From positions 1-9,373 of the forward strand of contig CAIYQF010000425.1 in NCBI GenBank assembly GCA_903928325.1: a DNA stretch of 9,373 nt, written 5' to 3'. This document shows positions 1-7,626 of this stretch, one piece after another. The position numbers were made by a program, and so were the translations under genes. Source of the stretch: an uncultured beta proteobacterium. GTDB taxonomy: Bacteria > Pseudomonadota > Gammaproteobacteria > Burkholderiales > Burkholderiaceae_C. How positions within the stretch are numbered: the stretch's first letter is position 1; every line of letters starts with the position of its first letter. Below the pieces are notes generated by a model. That model was not told the origin of the DNA and did no database searches. It worked only from the letters and a program-made list of their open reading frames with translations.

Positions 1-80
1 AGAACTTCCCCAGCGCCTTGCTCAAGCTCTTTAACGGTGAAAACTTTGGCAAGTTGGTGCTGGAAGTCGCCAGCGCCTAA
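1..80 (+). CDS. C-terminal end of an NADP-dependent oxidoreductase (MDR superfamily, CurA/PTGR-like), partial
   Basis: Only the last 25 or so codons are present, in the frame that reads AAC at position 3 and ends at TAA 78-80. The residues include NFPSALLKLF followed by NGENFGKLVLEVA. This resembles the typical C-terminal tail of the medium-chain NADPH-dependent alkenal/one oxidoreductases (E. coli CurA, mammalian prostaglandin reductase type), where a short helix ending in LF or LL is followed by a G-x-N-x-GK strand. Those enzymes reduce the C=C bond of enones in the cytosol with NADPH. The nucleotide-binding fold lies outside the window, so the assignment rests on this short tail only. The gene converges on the serine hydrolase, with a 29-nt gap that contains no T-tract terminator I could recognise. 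Confidence 0.6.
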   Translation, partial: NFPSALLKLFNGENFGKLVLEVASA

Positions 81-109
81 CCTTCACGTTAAAGGTCCGC
101 GAGTGCGGT

Positions 110-1324
110 CTACCCGGTAAACGCCGCGTAGACCAAATTGCGAAACAGGGGCCGGAAGTAATCGCGCTGGTTAGGCGCCTGCGACATCAAGATCGCAAAA
201 AGGTCGTTGGCCGGGTCCACCCAAAAGGTGGTGCCCGCAATGCCGCCCCAGGAATACAAACCCACGGCGCCGGGCAAGGTTTCCATGCCTTCTGAGAGGC
301 GCACCGAAAAGCCCAGGCCAAAACCGGTGCCTCGCCCCAGCATGTCGCCCGAGCGCTCGGTGCTTTGCTGGCCTAGGCCGCCCAGGTGGTCTGAGGTCAT
401 CAGCCGCACAGAGGCGGGGCTCACAATGCGCTGCCCCAGCAGCGTGCCGCCGTTGCACAGGCATTGCACAAATCGCGCGTAGTCTTGCGCGGTGGACGCC
501 AGGCCCATGCCGCCCGCTTCCATGTGGGGCACCACGCGCAGGTCGATCAATGCCATGGGCGTGCCGCCATCGGGGTCGTGGGCAAACTGCTCGGCGATGC
601 GGTGCTGCTGCGCGGGCGGCACGCTAAAGCCGGTGTCCACCATGCCCAAGGGCGCGATGATGTGCTCGTGCAGGTATGCGCCCAGGGTCTGGCCGCTGAC
701 CACCTCCACCAGCGCGCCCAGCAAATCGGTGGCGCGGCTGTAGGCCCAGATGCTTCCGGGTTCAAACATCAAAGGCATTTCGGCCAGCGCGCGGGCAAAC
801 TCGCGGTTGCTGCGCGCACGCGAACCCAGCTTGGCCTGTGCGTACATGCGCTGGATGGGCGCGCTGCCGGTGATCTCGTAGGTCAAGCCCGCCGTATGGC
901 AGAGCAAATCTTGCACCGTGGGCGCGCGCCGGGGTGGGCGCAAGTGCATGGTTTCACCCTCAAAGTGCGCCAGGGGCACGTTGGCAAACTCGGGCAGGTG
1001 CTTGGCCACCGGGTCGCTTAAGAGCAGCTGGCCGCGCTCCATGAGTTGCATCACCGCCACCGAGACCAGGGGCTTGGTCATGGAATAAATGCGAAAAATC
1101 GCGTCCAGCCCCATGACTTTGCCCGCCTGCGGGTCTTGCTGGCCCAGCGCTTGGTGCAACACGACGCGCCCTTTGCGCGCCAACAGCACCACGGCGCCGG
1201 GCAGGCGGCCAATGTCCACTTCGCGCTGCAATACCGCGCCGATGTTGCGGCAACGGCCGGCGTCAAAGCCCAGGGTCTGGGGCAAGGCGGTGGGCAGGGG
1301 TTCGGGGTAGGTCAAGGCGGTCAT
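110..1324 (-). CDS. Serine hydrolase of the beta-lactamase/penicillin-binding-protein fold (family VIII esterase-like)
   Basis: The 404-residue protein belongs to the class C beta-lactamase-related family (Pfam Beta-lactamase, PF00144). Visible motifs are the nucleophile box S81-M-T-K84, the tyrosine box Y195-S-R, and W359-G-G in place of the lysine-type KTG box. SxxK, Tyr and WGG in this order and spacing are the signature of family VIII carboxylesterases such as Burkholderia EstB, so ester hydrolysis is more likely than beta-lactam cleavage. There is no N-terminal signal peptide or transmembrane segment, which points to a cytoplasmic enzyme. The start ATG (1322-1324) lies 10 nt after the stop of the acyl-CoA ligase and has no Shine-Dalgarno sequence, which suggests translation by coupling or re-initiation. 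An arginine follows the Tyr-Ser of the second motif, where I expect Asn or a small hydrophobic residue. The physiological substrate is unknown. Confidence 0.88.
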   Translation of the reverse strand: MTALTYPEPLPTALPQTLGFDAGRCRNIGAVLQREVDIGRLPGAVVLLARKGRVVLHQALGQQDPQAGKVMGLDAIFRIYSMTKPLVSVAVMQLMERGQLLLSDPVAKHLPEFANVPLAHFEGETMHLRPPRRAPTVQDLLCHTAGLTYEITGSAPIQRMYAQAKLGSRARSNREFARALAEMPLMFEPGSIWAYSRATDLLGALVEVVSGQTLGAYLHEHIIAPLGMVDTGFSVPPAQQHRIAEQFAHDPDGGTPMALIDLRVVPHMEAGGMGLASTAQDYARFVQCLCNGGTLLGQRIVSPASVRLMTSDHLGGLGQQSTERSGDMLGRGTGFGLGFSVRLSEGMETLPGAVGLYSWGGIAGTTFWVDPANDLFAILMSQAPNQRDYFRPLFRNLVYAAFTG

Positions 1325-1334
1325 GGGCGGGCGT

Positions 1335-3074
1335 TCAGTTGGGTTTAGGGGTAGAAGCTGGCGCGGCTTCTTGCTCTTGCAGCAGGCGCCACATCACCTT
1401 GCCTGCGCCGCTTTTGGGCAGCGCGTCGACAAATTGCACCGCGCGCGGCACCTTGTAGACCGCCATGTTCTCGCGGCACCAGTCGATGAGCTCTTGTTCG
1501 CTGACCGTGCCCTGGTGGCTGGCGCGCACCACCACCACTGCCTTGACGGATTCGCCCCGGTAGGCGTCCTGGGTGGCGATGATGCAAGCCTCTTGGATGG
1601 CGGGGTGGCGAAACATCAGCGCTTCTACTTCCGCAGGCCACACCTTAAAACCCGAGGCGTTGATCATGCGCTTGAGCCGGTCGGTCATAAAGAAGTAGCC
1701 GTCCTCGTCCACCCGCCCCAAGTCGCCGGAGCGGAAAAAGCGCTGGCCGTCGATTTCTACAAAGGCCTGGGCCGTAGCGTCCGGGCGCTTCCAGTAGCCT
1801 TGGAAGATTTGCGGCCCGCGCATGACGATCTCGCCGGCCTCGCCCACCGGCATTTCGGCCAGGGTCTCGGGGTCCACCACCCGCGCGTCCACGCCGATGA
1901 AGGGCACGCCCAGGCACTGTTGCTTGGGCGCGTCGGGCGGGTTGCTGTGCGAGGGCGCCGCCGTTTCGGTCAGGCCATAGCCTTCCACATAGCGCAGGCC
2001 AAACTGCTCCCACAGGCGCTGGGCCACGGCCTGCGGCATGGCAGCACCGCCTCCGCCAATCATCACCAGGCTGGAGAGGTCAAAGTAGGCAAAGTTGGGG
2101 CTGCCCATCAGGTCAATCACCATGGTGGGGATGTTGGTCCAGTGGGTGACGCGCCACTTGGCGATCAAGGCACCGGCAAGCTCTCGGTCCCAGCGGGGCA
2201 TGAGCACCATGGTGGCGCCGCAGCAAATATTGGTGTGCATCAGGCTGACCATGCCGGTGATGTGGAACATGGGCACCACCATCAAAGTGACGTTTTCCAT
2301 GCTGCCATTGCCCCACAGCGCGCTAGCCATGGCGTTGTGCATGATGCTCGAATGCAAATGCATGCAACCCTTGGGCAGCCCGGTGGTGCCGCTGGTGTAG
2401 GGCAGCAGCGCCAGGTCGTCGGCATCCACCGCGAGCACTGGTGGGGCGACCTCGCAGGCCAAAGCATCGGTCCAGGCGTGTACCTGCCCGTTCGCCAAAT
2501 CTGGCATGGGGTGGCGGGACAGCAGCCAGTCGTGCCAGGCCGCAGGTGGCGCATCGTCACCGGCTTGGGGGTCAAAGGCATCGGTGAAGTGGGTCACGAC
2601 CAGATGGGCGAGCCGCTGGTCGGCGGGCAGCGCGTTGCTGGCCTTGGCCAATTCTGCGGCCAGATCGGCGGTGGTCACCGCCACGCGGGCGTCGGGGTCG
2701 GCGATGTAGTGTTTGAGTTCTTCGGCCCGGTTCATGGGGTTGACCGGCACCACCACCGCGTTGGCGCGCAAGATACCAAAGTGCGCAATCACCAATTGCG
2801 GGCAGTTTTGCATGCTGAGCACCACCCGGTCGCCTTTTTTCACCGCCAATGCACCCAAATAGGCCGCAAAAGCCTCGGCCTGTTGTTTTAACTCGGCATA
2901 GCTGAGTCGGCGCCCAAAGAACACCAGCGCCGTTTTGTGCGGAAAGCGACGGGCGTTGGACTCCAGGTTGTCCCATAGCGATGTGGCGGGCACGGTGATG
3001 CGGTGGGGCAGGCGATTGGGCCAGAAGCGGTAGTGCGAAGCAGGGGGACGCTTAGGGTCGGGGGTGGCGGTCAT
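1335..3074 (-). CDS. AMP-forming acyl-CoA synthetase (fatty-acid--CoA ligase family)
   Basis: The 579-residue protein is a full-length member of the ANL adenylating superfamily. It activates a carboxylic acid with ATP to an acyl-AMP, then transfers the acyl group to CoA. Key motifs are the phosphate-binding loop YTSGTTGLPKG at residues 226-236, the A5 motif YGLTETA at 366-372, the ATP-binding Asp in SGDLG at 449-453, the hinge DRLKRM at 465-470, the GFKVWPAEVE stretch at 475-484, and the C-terminal catalytic lysine K559 in GAGKVMWR. The N-terminal domain spans about residues 30-465 and the mobile C-terminal domain about 466-565. Length and motifs fit medium/long-chain fatty-acid ligases, but the acyl pocket cannot be read by eye, so an aromatic or branched acid is also possible. 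It is the first gene of a minus-strand pair with the downstream hydrolase. The start is supported by an AGGTGA ribosome-binding site 9 nt upstream. Confidence 0.92.
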   Translation of the reverse strand: MTATPDPKRPPASHYRFWPNRLPHRITVPATSLWDNLESNARRFPHKTALVFFGRRLSYAELKQQAEAFAAYLGALAVKKGDRVVLSMQNCPQLVIAHFGILRANAVVVPVNPMNRAEELKHYIADPDARVAVTTADLAAELAKASNALPADQRLAHLVVTHFTDAFDPQAGDDAPPAAWHDWLLSRHPMPDLANGQVHAWTDALACEVAPPVLAVDADDLALLPYTSGTTGLPKGCMHLHSSIMHNAMASALWGNGSMENVTLMVVPMFHITGMVSLMHTNICCGATMVLMPRWDRELAGALIAKWRVTHWTNIPTMVIDLMGSPNFAYFDLSSLVMIGGGGAAMPQAVAQRLWEQFGLRYVEGYGLTETAAPSHSNPPDAPKQQCLGVPFIGVDARVVDPETLAEMPVGEAGEIVMRGPQIFQGYWKRPDATAQAFVEIDGQRFFRSGDLGRVDEDGYFFMTDRLKRMINASGFKVWPAEVEALMFRHPAIQEACIIATQDAYRGESVKAVVVVRASHQGTVSEQELIDWCRENMAVYKVPRAVQFVDALPKSGAGKVMWRLLQEQEAAPASTPKPN

Positions 3075-3083
3075 GTCGATGGA

Positions 3084-3089
3084 TCACCT
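3084..3089 (-). promoter_or_regulatory. Ribosome-binding site of the acyl-CoA ligase
   Basis: Read on the minus strand this is AGGTGA, separated by 9 nt from the ATG at 3072-3074. It is a good match to the Shine-Dalgarno consensus and fixes the chosen start codon. It overlaps one arm of the imperfect inverted repeat at about 3085-3099. Confidence 0.6.
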
Positions 3090-3348
3090 ATGGATAGTGG
3101 ATTTGTGCACGGGTGGTTTTGTACTCGGCCAGCGCAGACCCGCACCATAGCGCGGGGGCCCCGTGGCCACGAGCAGCCGTGTCACAGGCGCGACGATCGG
3201 CCGGGCGCAACCGATTCTCGTGCGTTTAGTGCCTCAACCTTGCTTGAACGCGCAGGCCATGAAAAGTGGCGCTTATATTTTTTGTTGTGACCTTTTGATC
3301 GCAAACCCTGTGTGGCACGCAGTTGAAACCATGTAAAGTTCCCATTGA

Positions 3349-3380
3349 TCGCCTCACCTTGTGCGGTGGCGACATTTTTT
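3349..3380 (+). terminator. Terminator-like hairpin in the aapJ leader (possible attenuator)
   Basis: TCGCC (3349-3353) can pair with GGCGA (3368-3372), and ACC (3356-3358) with GGT (3365-3367). This gives an 8-bp stem with a 2-nt TC bulge and a 6-nt loop. The sequence CA and a run of six T (3375-3380) follow. This is the shape of a weak Rho-independent terminator, 45 nt before the aapJ start codon. If the aap promoter lies upstream of about 3340, the hairpin would be in the leader RNA and could attenuate transcription. The bulge makes it weaker than the hairpin after aapJ, and chance formation cannot be excluded. Confidence 0.3.
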
Positions 3381-3414
3381 CTGGCGCCCGAGCCCATTTT
3401 CCAAACCCCAACTT

Positions 3415-3418
3415 GGAG
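3415..3418 (+). promoter_or_regulatory. Ribosome-binding site of aapJ
   Basis: GGAG at 3415-3418 lies 7 nt before the ATG at 3426. This supports that start over the in-frame ATT at 3345, which would add 27 residues ahead of an otherwise ordinary signal peptide. Confidence 0.7.
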
Positions 3419-3425
3419 TAATCCT

Positions 3426-4460
3426 ATGCATTCAACGTCTTTCAAATTGCTGTACGCATCCATGGCGGTCATGGCATCCCTTGCTGCATTGCCAGCCCAT
3501 GCGGGCAAAACCGTAGACGCTATCAAGGCACGCGGCCAGGTGATCTGCGGCGTACACACCGGGCTAGCTGGCTTTAGTGCGGCCGACTCCAACGGCAAAT
3601 GGTCGGGCATCGATGTGGACATGTGCCGCGCCGTGGCCGCTGCGACCTTGGGTGACGGCGAAAAAGTGAAATTTGTGCCGTTGACCGCCCAAGCGCGTTT
3701 TACGGCCCTGCAGTCCGGCGAGGTCGACATGCTGTCGCGCAACACCACCTTTACCCTGACGCGCGATGCCTCACTTGGCTTGAGCCAGACCGCCGTGGTC
3801 TATTACGACGGGCAGGGCTTTATGGTTCCGGTGAAAAGCAAGATCAAAAGCGCCAAACAGCTCAAGGGCCAGACCGTGTGCGTGCAATCTGGCACCACCA
3901 CTGAGAAAAACCTGACCGATTACTCCAAGGCCAACAGCCTGAACATCAAGCCCGTCGTGTTTGAAAAGCTCGACGCCGTGGAAGGCGCATACTTTTCGGG
4001 CCGCTGCATCTCTTACACCACCGACGCTTCGGGCCTGGCATCGGTACGCAACAAGTCGGCCAAAAACCCTGCCGATCACCTGATTCTTCCTGAGCTGATT
4101 TCCAAAGAACCTTTGGGCCCCTTGGTGCGCCGCGGTGACGACGAATGGGCTGCCATCGTGAAGTGGACTATTTTTGGTCTGCTGGAGGCCGAAGAAAACG
4201 GCATCACCCAGGCCAATGTGGACGAACTCAAGTCCACCAGCAAAGACCCGGTCATCGGGCGCATTTTGGGTTCTTCCGAGGACACCGGCAAGCTGCTGGG
4301 TCTGGACAAGGAATGGATGGCCAACGCCATCAAAGCCACCGGCAACTATGGCGAAATCTTCGAGCGTAACGTCGGCCCCAAATCAGCCTTGCAACTGCCA
4401 CGCGGTCTGAACAACCTGTGGAACAAAGGCGGCATCCAGTACGCACCGCCCATCCGCTAA
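3426..4460 (+). CDS. aapJ: General L-amino acid ABC transporter, periplasmic binding protein AapJ
   Basis: The 344-residue protein is a solute-binding protein of the polar amino acid family (SBP_bac_3), the periplasmic receptor of a PAAT-type importer. Starting at 3426, it opens with a classic Sec signal peptide: hydrophobic core around residues 8-22 and signal-peptidase site ALPAHA|GK after residue 26. The family signature lies around residues 49-74, including G-x-D-V-D-M-C-R-A-V-A. Further typical segments are FTALQSGEVDMLSRN (92-106) and the D-G-Q-G-F-M-V strand (128-134). Length and sequence match AapJ of Rhizobium and YhdW of E. coli, which receive a broad range of L-amino acids. The longer frame opening at 3345 uses a poor ATT start and would bury the signal peptide, so I prefer 3426 with its GGAG site. 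It is the first gene of the operon, followed by a hairpin that probably boosts its relative expression. Confidence 0.93.
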   Translation: MHSTSFKLLYASMAVMASLAALPAHAGKTVDAIKARGQVICGVHTGLAGFSAADSNGKWSGIDVDMCRAVAAATLGDGEKVKFVPLTAQARFTALQSGEVDMLSRNTTFTLTRDASLGLSQTAVVYYDGQGFMVPVKSKIKSAKQLKGQTVCVQSGTTTEKNLTDYSKANSLNIKPVVFEKLDAVEGAYFSGRCISYTTDASGLASVRNKSAKNPADHLILPELISKEPLGPLVRRGDDEWAAIVKWTIFGLLEAEENGITQANVDELKSTSKDPVIGRILGSSEDTGKLLGLDKEWMANAIKATGNYGEIFERNVGPKSALQLPRGLNNLWNKGGIQYAPPIR

Positions 4461-4499
4461 TCGGTCTTTGCGCGGGGACTGCCCAGCTCCCGCAGCCCC

Positions 4500-4536
4500 A
4501 AGGGCAGATGCAATTGCATTGCGCTGCCCTTTTTTT
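4500..4536 (+). terminator. Intra-operon Rho-independent hairpin between aapJ and aapQ
   Basis: AAGGGCAG (4500-4507) pairs perfectly with CTGCCCTT (4524-4531), and the T run continues to 4536. The 16-nt loop begins with a palindrome, ATGCAATTGCAT (4508-4519), which can form an inner stem. The element lies 39 nt after the aapJ stop and 47 nt before the aapQ start. Hairpins at this position in binding-protein operons are known to end or stabilise most transcripts after the receptor gene, so that less permease mRNA is made. This predicts a strong short aapJ transcript and a weaker read-through transcript. Confidence 0.75.
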
Positions 4537-4583
4537 CATTCTGAACTTTTGCCCCACGCAACTCGACCCACGCCCCAAAACCT

Positions 4584-5762
4584 ATGTCTACCGAACGCAT
4601 TGCACCGCCAAAAAAGCGCTGGTCCTGGCGCAGCCAGGCCTTTCGCGCGCTGGTCTACCAGGTGCTGGCCCTGGCCGTAATTGGCGGCCTGGTCTGGTAC
4701 CTGGCGCACAACACTGCCACAAATATGCGCCAGCGTGGCATCCAAAGCGGCTTTGGCTTCTTGCTGGGCACGGCGGGCTTTGACATTGGTGAGAGTTTGT
4801 TTGCTTTTGACTCGGGCGAATCCCTGATGCAAGCGTTTTTTGTAGGGTTGACCAACACGCTGCGCGTGGCGGTCCTGGGCATTGTGCTGACCACGCTGTT
4901 GGGCACGCTGCTGGGTGTGGGGCGTTTTGCCCGCAACGCCTTGGTGCGCGGCCTGTGCCGGGTGTATGTCGAGGCGTTTCGCAATATTCCGCTGCTGCTG
5001 CAACTGCTGATGTGGTACCTGTTTTTCACCGAGGTGTTGCCCGAGGCAGCGCAGGCCTGGCAGCTCGGGCCTTTGTTTTTGAGCAAGGGCGGGCTGAATT
5101 TTCCGATTCCCGTGTGGGCGCTAGGGCACCAACTGGCCGCTGCCGGGCTCGTCGTCGGATTTGGAGGCGCCTTGTTTTGGCGCGCAAGGGCCCGTAGGCT
5201 GTTTGAAGCTGACGGGCAGGTGCGCAGCCTGTTCTGGACGCCCCTGGCACTGATGCTGGCCTGCGGCGTGGTGGGCTGGCTCATCGGTGGCGCACCGACG
5301 GAAACCGACGCGCCCATGCGCGGCGAGTTCGCCATTGAAAACGGCGGCGCGCTTACGCCCGAATTTTTGTCACTGCTGGTGGGGCTGACCACTTACACTG
5401 CCGCGTTTGTGGCCGAGGTGGTGCGTGGCGGCATCCAGTCGGTATCGCTGGGCCAGGCGGAGGCCGCCAGCGCACTGGGCTTGTCGCAAGGGCAAAGCAT
5501 GCGTTTGGTGATGCTGCCGCAGGCGCTGCGGGTGATCATTCCGCCCATGACCAACCAGTACCTCAACCTCACCAAAAACTCCTCGCTGGCCGTGGCCATT
5601 GGCTACCCCGATGTGGTGTCGATCGCCAACACCGCCATCAACCAGACCGGCCGCGCGGTGGAGTGCATTGCGCTCATCATGGTGGTGTACCTCAGCACTT
5701 CGTTGTTTACCTCGCTGCTGATGAACTGGTACAACGCCCGCGCGGCCATCCAAGAGCGTTAA
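4584..5762 (+). CDS. aapQ: General L-amino acid ABC transporter, inner-membrane permease AapQ
   Basis: The 392-residue protein is one of the two permease subunits of the amino acid importer (HisM/GlnP-type, BPD_transp_1 domain). A first transmembrane helix lies at about residues 22-41. The permease domain starts near residue 85 with GLTNTLRVAVLG. The cytoplasmic EAA loop that docks to the ATPase begins at E293-A-A and continues through G299 to LPQALR (311-316). The segment of about 100 residues between RNIPLLLQLLMWY (133-145) and the later helices, with two extra hydrophobic stretches (about 184-198 and 218-236), is typical of AapQ and explains why it is longer than simple HisQ-like permeases. 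The N-terminus starts with the usual short basic stretch. There is no Shine-Dalgarno motif in front of the ATG (upstream bases are CCCCAAAACCT), so initiation may be weak. It pairs with AapM, 15 nt downstream. E. coli counterpart: YhdX. Confidence 0.92.
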   Translation: MSTERIAPPKKRWSWRSQAFRALVYQVLALAVIGGLVWYLAHNTATNMRQRGIQSGFGFLLGTAGFDIGESLFAFDSGESLMQAFFVGLTNTLRVAVLGIVLTTLLGTLLGVGRFARNALVRGLCRVYVEAFRNIPLLLQLLMWYLFFTEVLPEAAQAWQLGPLFLSKGGLNFPIPVWALGHQLAAAGLVVGFGGALFWRARARRLFEADGQVRSLFWTPLALMLACGVVGWLIGGAPTETDAPMRGEFAIENGGALTPEFLSLLVGLTTYTAAFVAEVVRGGIQSVSLGQAEAASALGLSQGQSMRLVMLPQALRVIIPPMTNQYLNLTKNSSLAVAIGYPDVVSIANTAINQTGRAVECIALIMVVYLSTSLFTSLLMNWYNARAAIQER

Positions 5763-5777
5763 GGACGGATACCCGCT

Positions 5778-6872
5778 ATGTCTACAGTTACCGCAATTGC
5801 CGCACGCCCGGCCCCCAACCACAGCAGCGGCGCTTTGGCGTGGTGCCGCGCCAACCTGTTCCATGACTGGAAAACCACGCTGGGCACCCTCGTCATCGGC
5901 CTGGTGCTGCTGGCCGTGGTGCCACGTTTGCTGAATTGGGCCTTGGTAAACGCCGTATGGAGCGGCGGCTATGAGACATGCCACGCCGCCAACGGCGCTT
6001 GCTGGGCGGTGGTGCACGAGAAATTTCGCTTCATCTTGTTTGGCCGCTACCCGCACGAAGAGCATTGGCGCGCACTGATCTGCACCGTGATGCTGCTGGG
6101 CCTGATTTTGGCCAGTTGCACCCGCGCTTTCTGGAAACCCTGGCTGGCGCTTGTGTGGCTGGTGGTGCTGGCAGCCTACTTTGCCCTTATGCGTGGTGGC
6201 TTTGGCGGCCTGCGCCAGGTGGAAACCGATCTGTGGAGCGGCCTGCCCTTGACAATTTTGCTGGCCTCCTTGTCCATGGTCATGGCATTTCCGATTGCCG
6301 TTTTCATTGCGCTTGGGCGGCGCTCGGGCATGCCGGCTATTCGCAGCCTGTGCACCGTCTACGTCGAACTGATTCGCGGCGTGCCGCTGATTTCGGTGCT
6401 GTTCATGGCCTCCTTCATGTTCCCGCTGCTTATGCCACAGGGCTTCAACATCGACGTATTGGTCCGGGTGCTGGCCGGCATCACTTTGTTTGCGGCGGCC
6501 TATATGGCCGAGGTGATTCGCGGCGGCTTGCAGGCCATTCCCAAGGGACAAGTCGAGGCGGCAGCCACCTTGGGTTTGTCGTACTGGCAAATGCAGCGCA
6601 TCGTGGTCCTGCCACAGGCATTGGCCATGGTGGTGCCGGGGCTGATGAACAACTTTATTTCCACCTTCAAAGATACGTCTTTAGTGGCCATCGTCAGTCT
6701 GTACGAGCTGACCGGCGCCATGGGCATGGCCATGAATTCGGACGCCAACTGGCGGCCCTTTCGCATTGAGGGCTACCTCTTCATTGCCATGATTTATTTT
6801 GTGTGTTGCTTCTCCATGTCGCGCTACAGCCAGTGGATTGAAGCCCAAGTCAACAAAAGCAAGCAGCGCTAA
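5778..6872 (+). CDS. aapM: General L-amino acid ABC transporter, inner-membrane permease AapM
   Basis: This is the 364-residue second permease subunit. Hydrophobic helices are visible at about residues 34-53, 99-116 and 120-138, before the permease core that begins near GLPLTILLASLSMV (155-168). The EAA loop starts at E260-A-A with G266 and continues to LPQAL (278-282). A short segment between the first helices carries C68 and C75 in C-H-A-A-N-G-A-C-W-A, a pattern I recall as common in AapM proteins; a disulfide in this loop is possible but unproven. The ATG is preceded by AAGGA (5761-5765), 12 nt away, which overlaps the aapQ stop codon, so the two genes are probably translationally coupled. 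It forms the AapQ-AapM heterodimer that conducts the amino acid across the inner membrane. E. coli counterpart: YhdY. Confidence 0.92.
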   Translation: MSTVTAIAARPAPNHSSGALAWCRANLFHDWKTTLGTLVIGLVLLAVVPRLLNWALVNAVWSGGYETCHAANGACWAVVHEKFRFILFGRYPHEEHWRALICTVMLLGLILASCTRAFWKPWLALVWLVVLAAYFALMRGGFGGLRQVETDLWSGLPLTILLASLSMVMAFPIAVFIALGRRSGMPAIRSLCTVYVELIRGVPLISVLFMASFMFPLLMPQGFNIDVLVRVLAGITLFAAAYMAEVIRGGLQAIPKGQVEAAATLGLSYWQMQRIVVLPQALAMVVPGLMNNFISTFKDTSLVAIVSLYELTGAMGMAMNSDANWRPFRIEGYLFIAMIYFVCCFSMSRYSQWIEAQVNKSKQR

Positions 6873-6881
6873 GGAAACGCC

Positions 6882-7625
<744 letters not shown>

Positions 7626-7626
7626 C

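Larger units (their letters stand above)
3075..3425. promoter_or_regulatory. Divergent regulatory region between the acyl-CoA ligase and the aap operon
   Basis: This stretch of about 350 bp has no credible gene. It must hold promoters for both the leftward ligase/hydrolase unit and the rightward aap operon. The left half is G+C-rich and carries two adjacent perfect palindromes, GGGGCCCC (3155-3162) and CGTGGCCACG (3162-3171), plus an imperfect inverted repeat near the ligase start (3085-3099). The right half becomes A+T-richer from about 3271, as expected for a promoter: TATATT at 3274-3279 resembles a -10 box, although I find no good -35 at the right distance. A TGGCACG (3313-3319) followed by TTGAA (3323-3327) vaguely resembles a sigma-54 site but has wrong spacing. 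A bulged hairpin with a T tract lies at 3349-3380. No transcription start can be fixed by eye. Confidence 0.5.

Noticed and set aside
97..108. CCGC/GCGG hairpin between the partial oxidoreductase and the hydrolase
   Set aside because: Only four base pairs with no T tract on either strand, so it is too weak to call a terminator.
464..1021. Plus-strand open frame of 185 codons opposite the serine hydrolase
   Set aside because: It lies wholly within the hydrolase gene on the other strand and has no domain or ribosome-binding site that I can see.
1323..2891. Plus-strand open frame of 522 codons opposite the acyl-CoA ligase
   Set aside because: It is antisense to a gene with every ANL motif intact. 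The translation is rich in His, Gly and Val with no recognisable domain, as expected from G+C-rich third positions.
3274..3279. TATATT as a sigma-70 -10 box for aapJ
   Set aside because: It matches five of six bases, but the sequence 16-18 bp upstream (around CGCAGG) has no resemblance to a -35 box, so it is only mentioned within the regulatory region.
3345..3425. 27-residue N-terminal extension of AapJ from an ATT codon
   Set aside because: ATT starts are very rare, and the extension would precede a normal Sec signal peptide. The ATG at 3426 has GGAG at correct spacing.
3182..3748. Minus-strand open frame of 188 codons across the divergent region and the start of aapJ
   Set aside because: It overlaps the aapJ signal peptide and mature N-terminus, has no recognisable domain, and reads through promoter-like sequence.
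5374..5381. Chi-like octamer GCTGGTGG
   Set aside because: Occurrences of this octamer at low frequency are expected in G+C-rich coding DNA, and Chi of this form is not established for this lineage.
5370..6590. Minus-strand open frame of 406 codons opposite aapQ and aapM
   Set aside because: It spans two well-supported permease genes and their gap, and its translation is rich in His, Gln and Gly without a domain. It is a codon-bias shadow.
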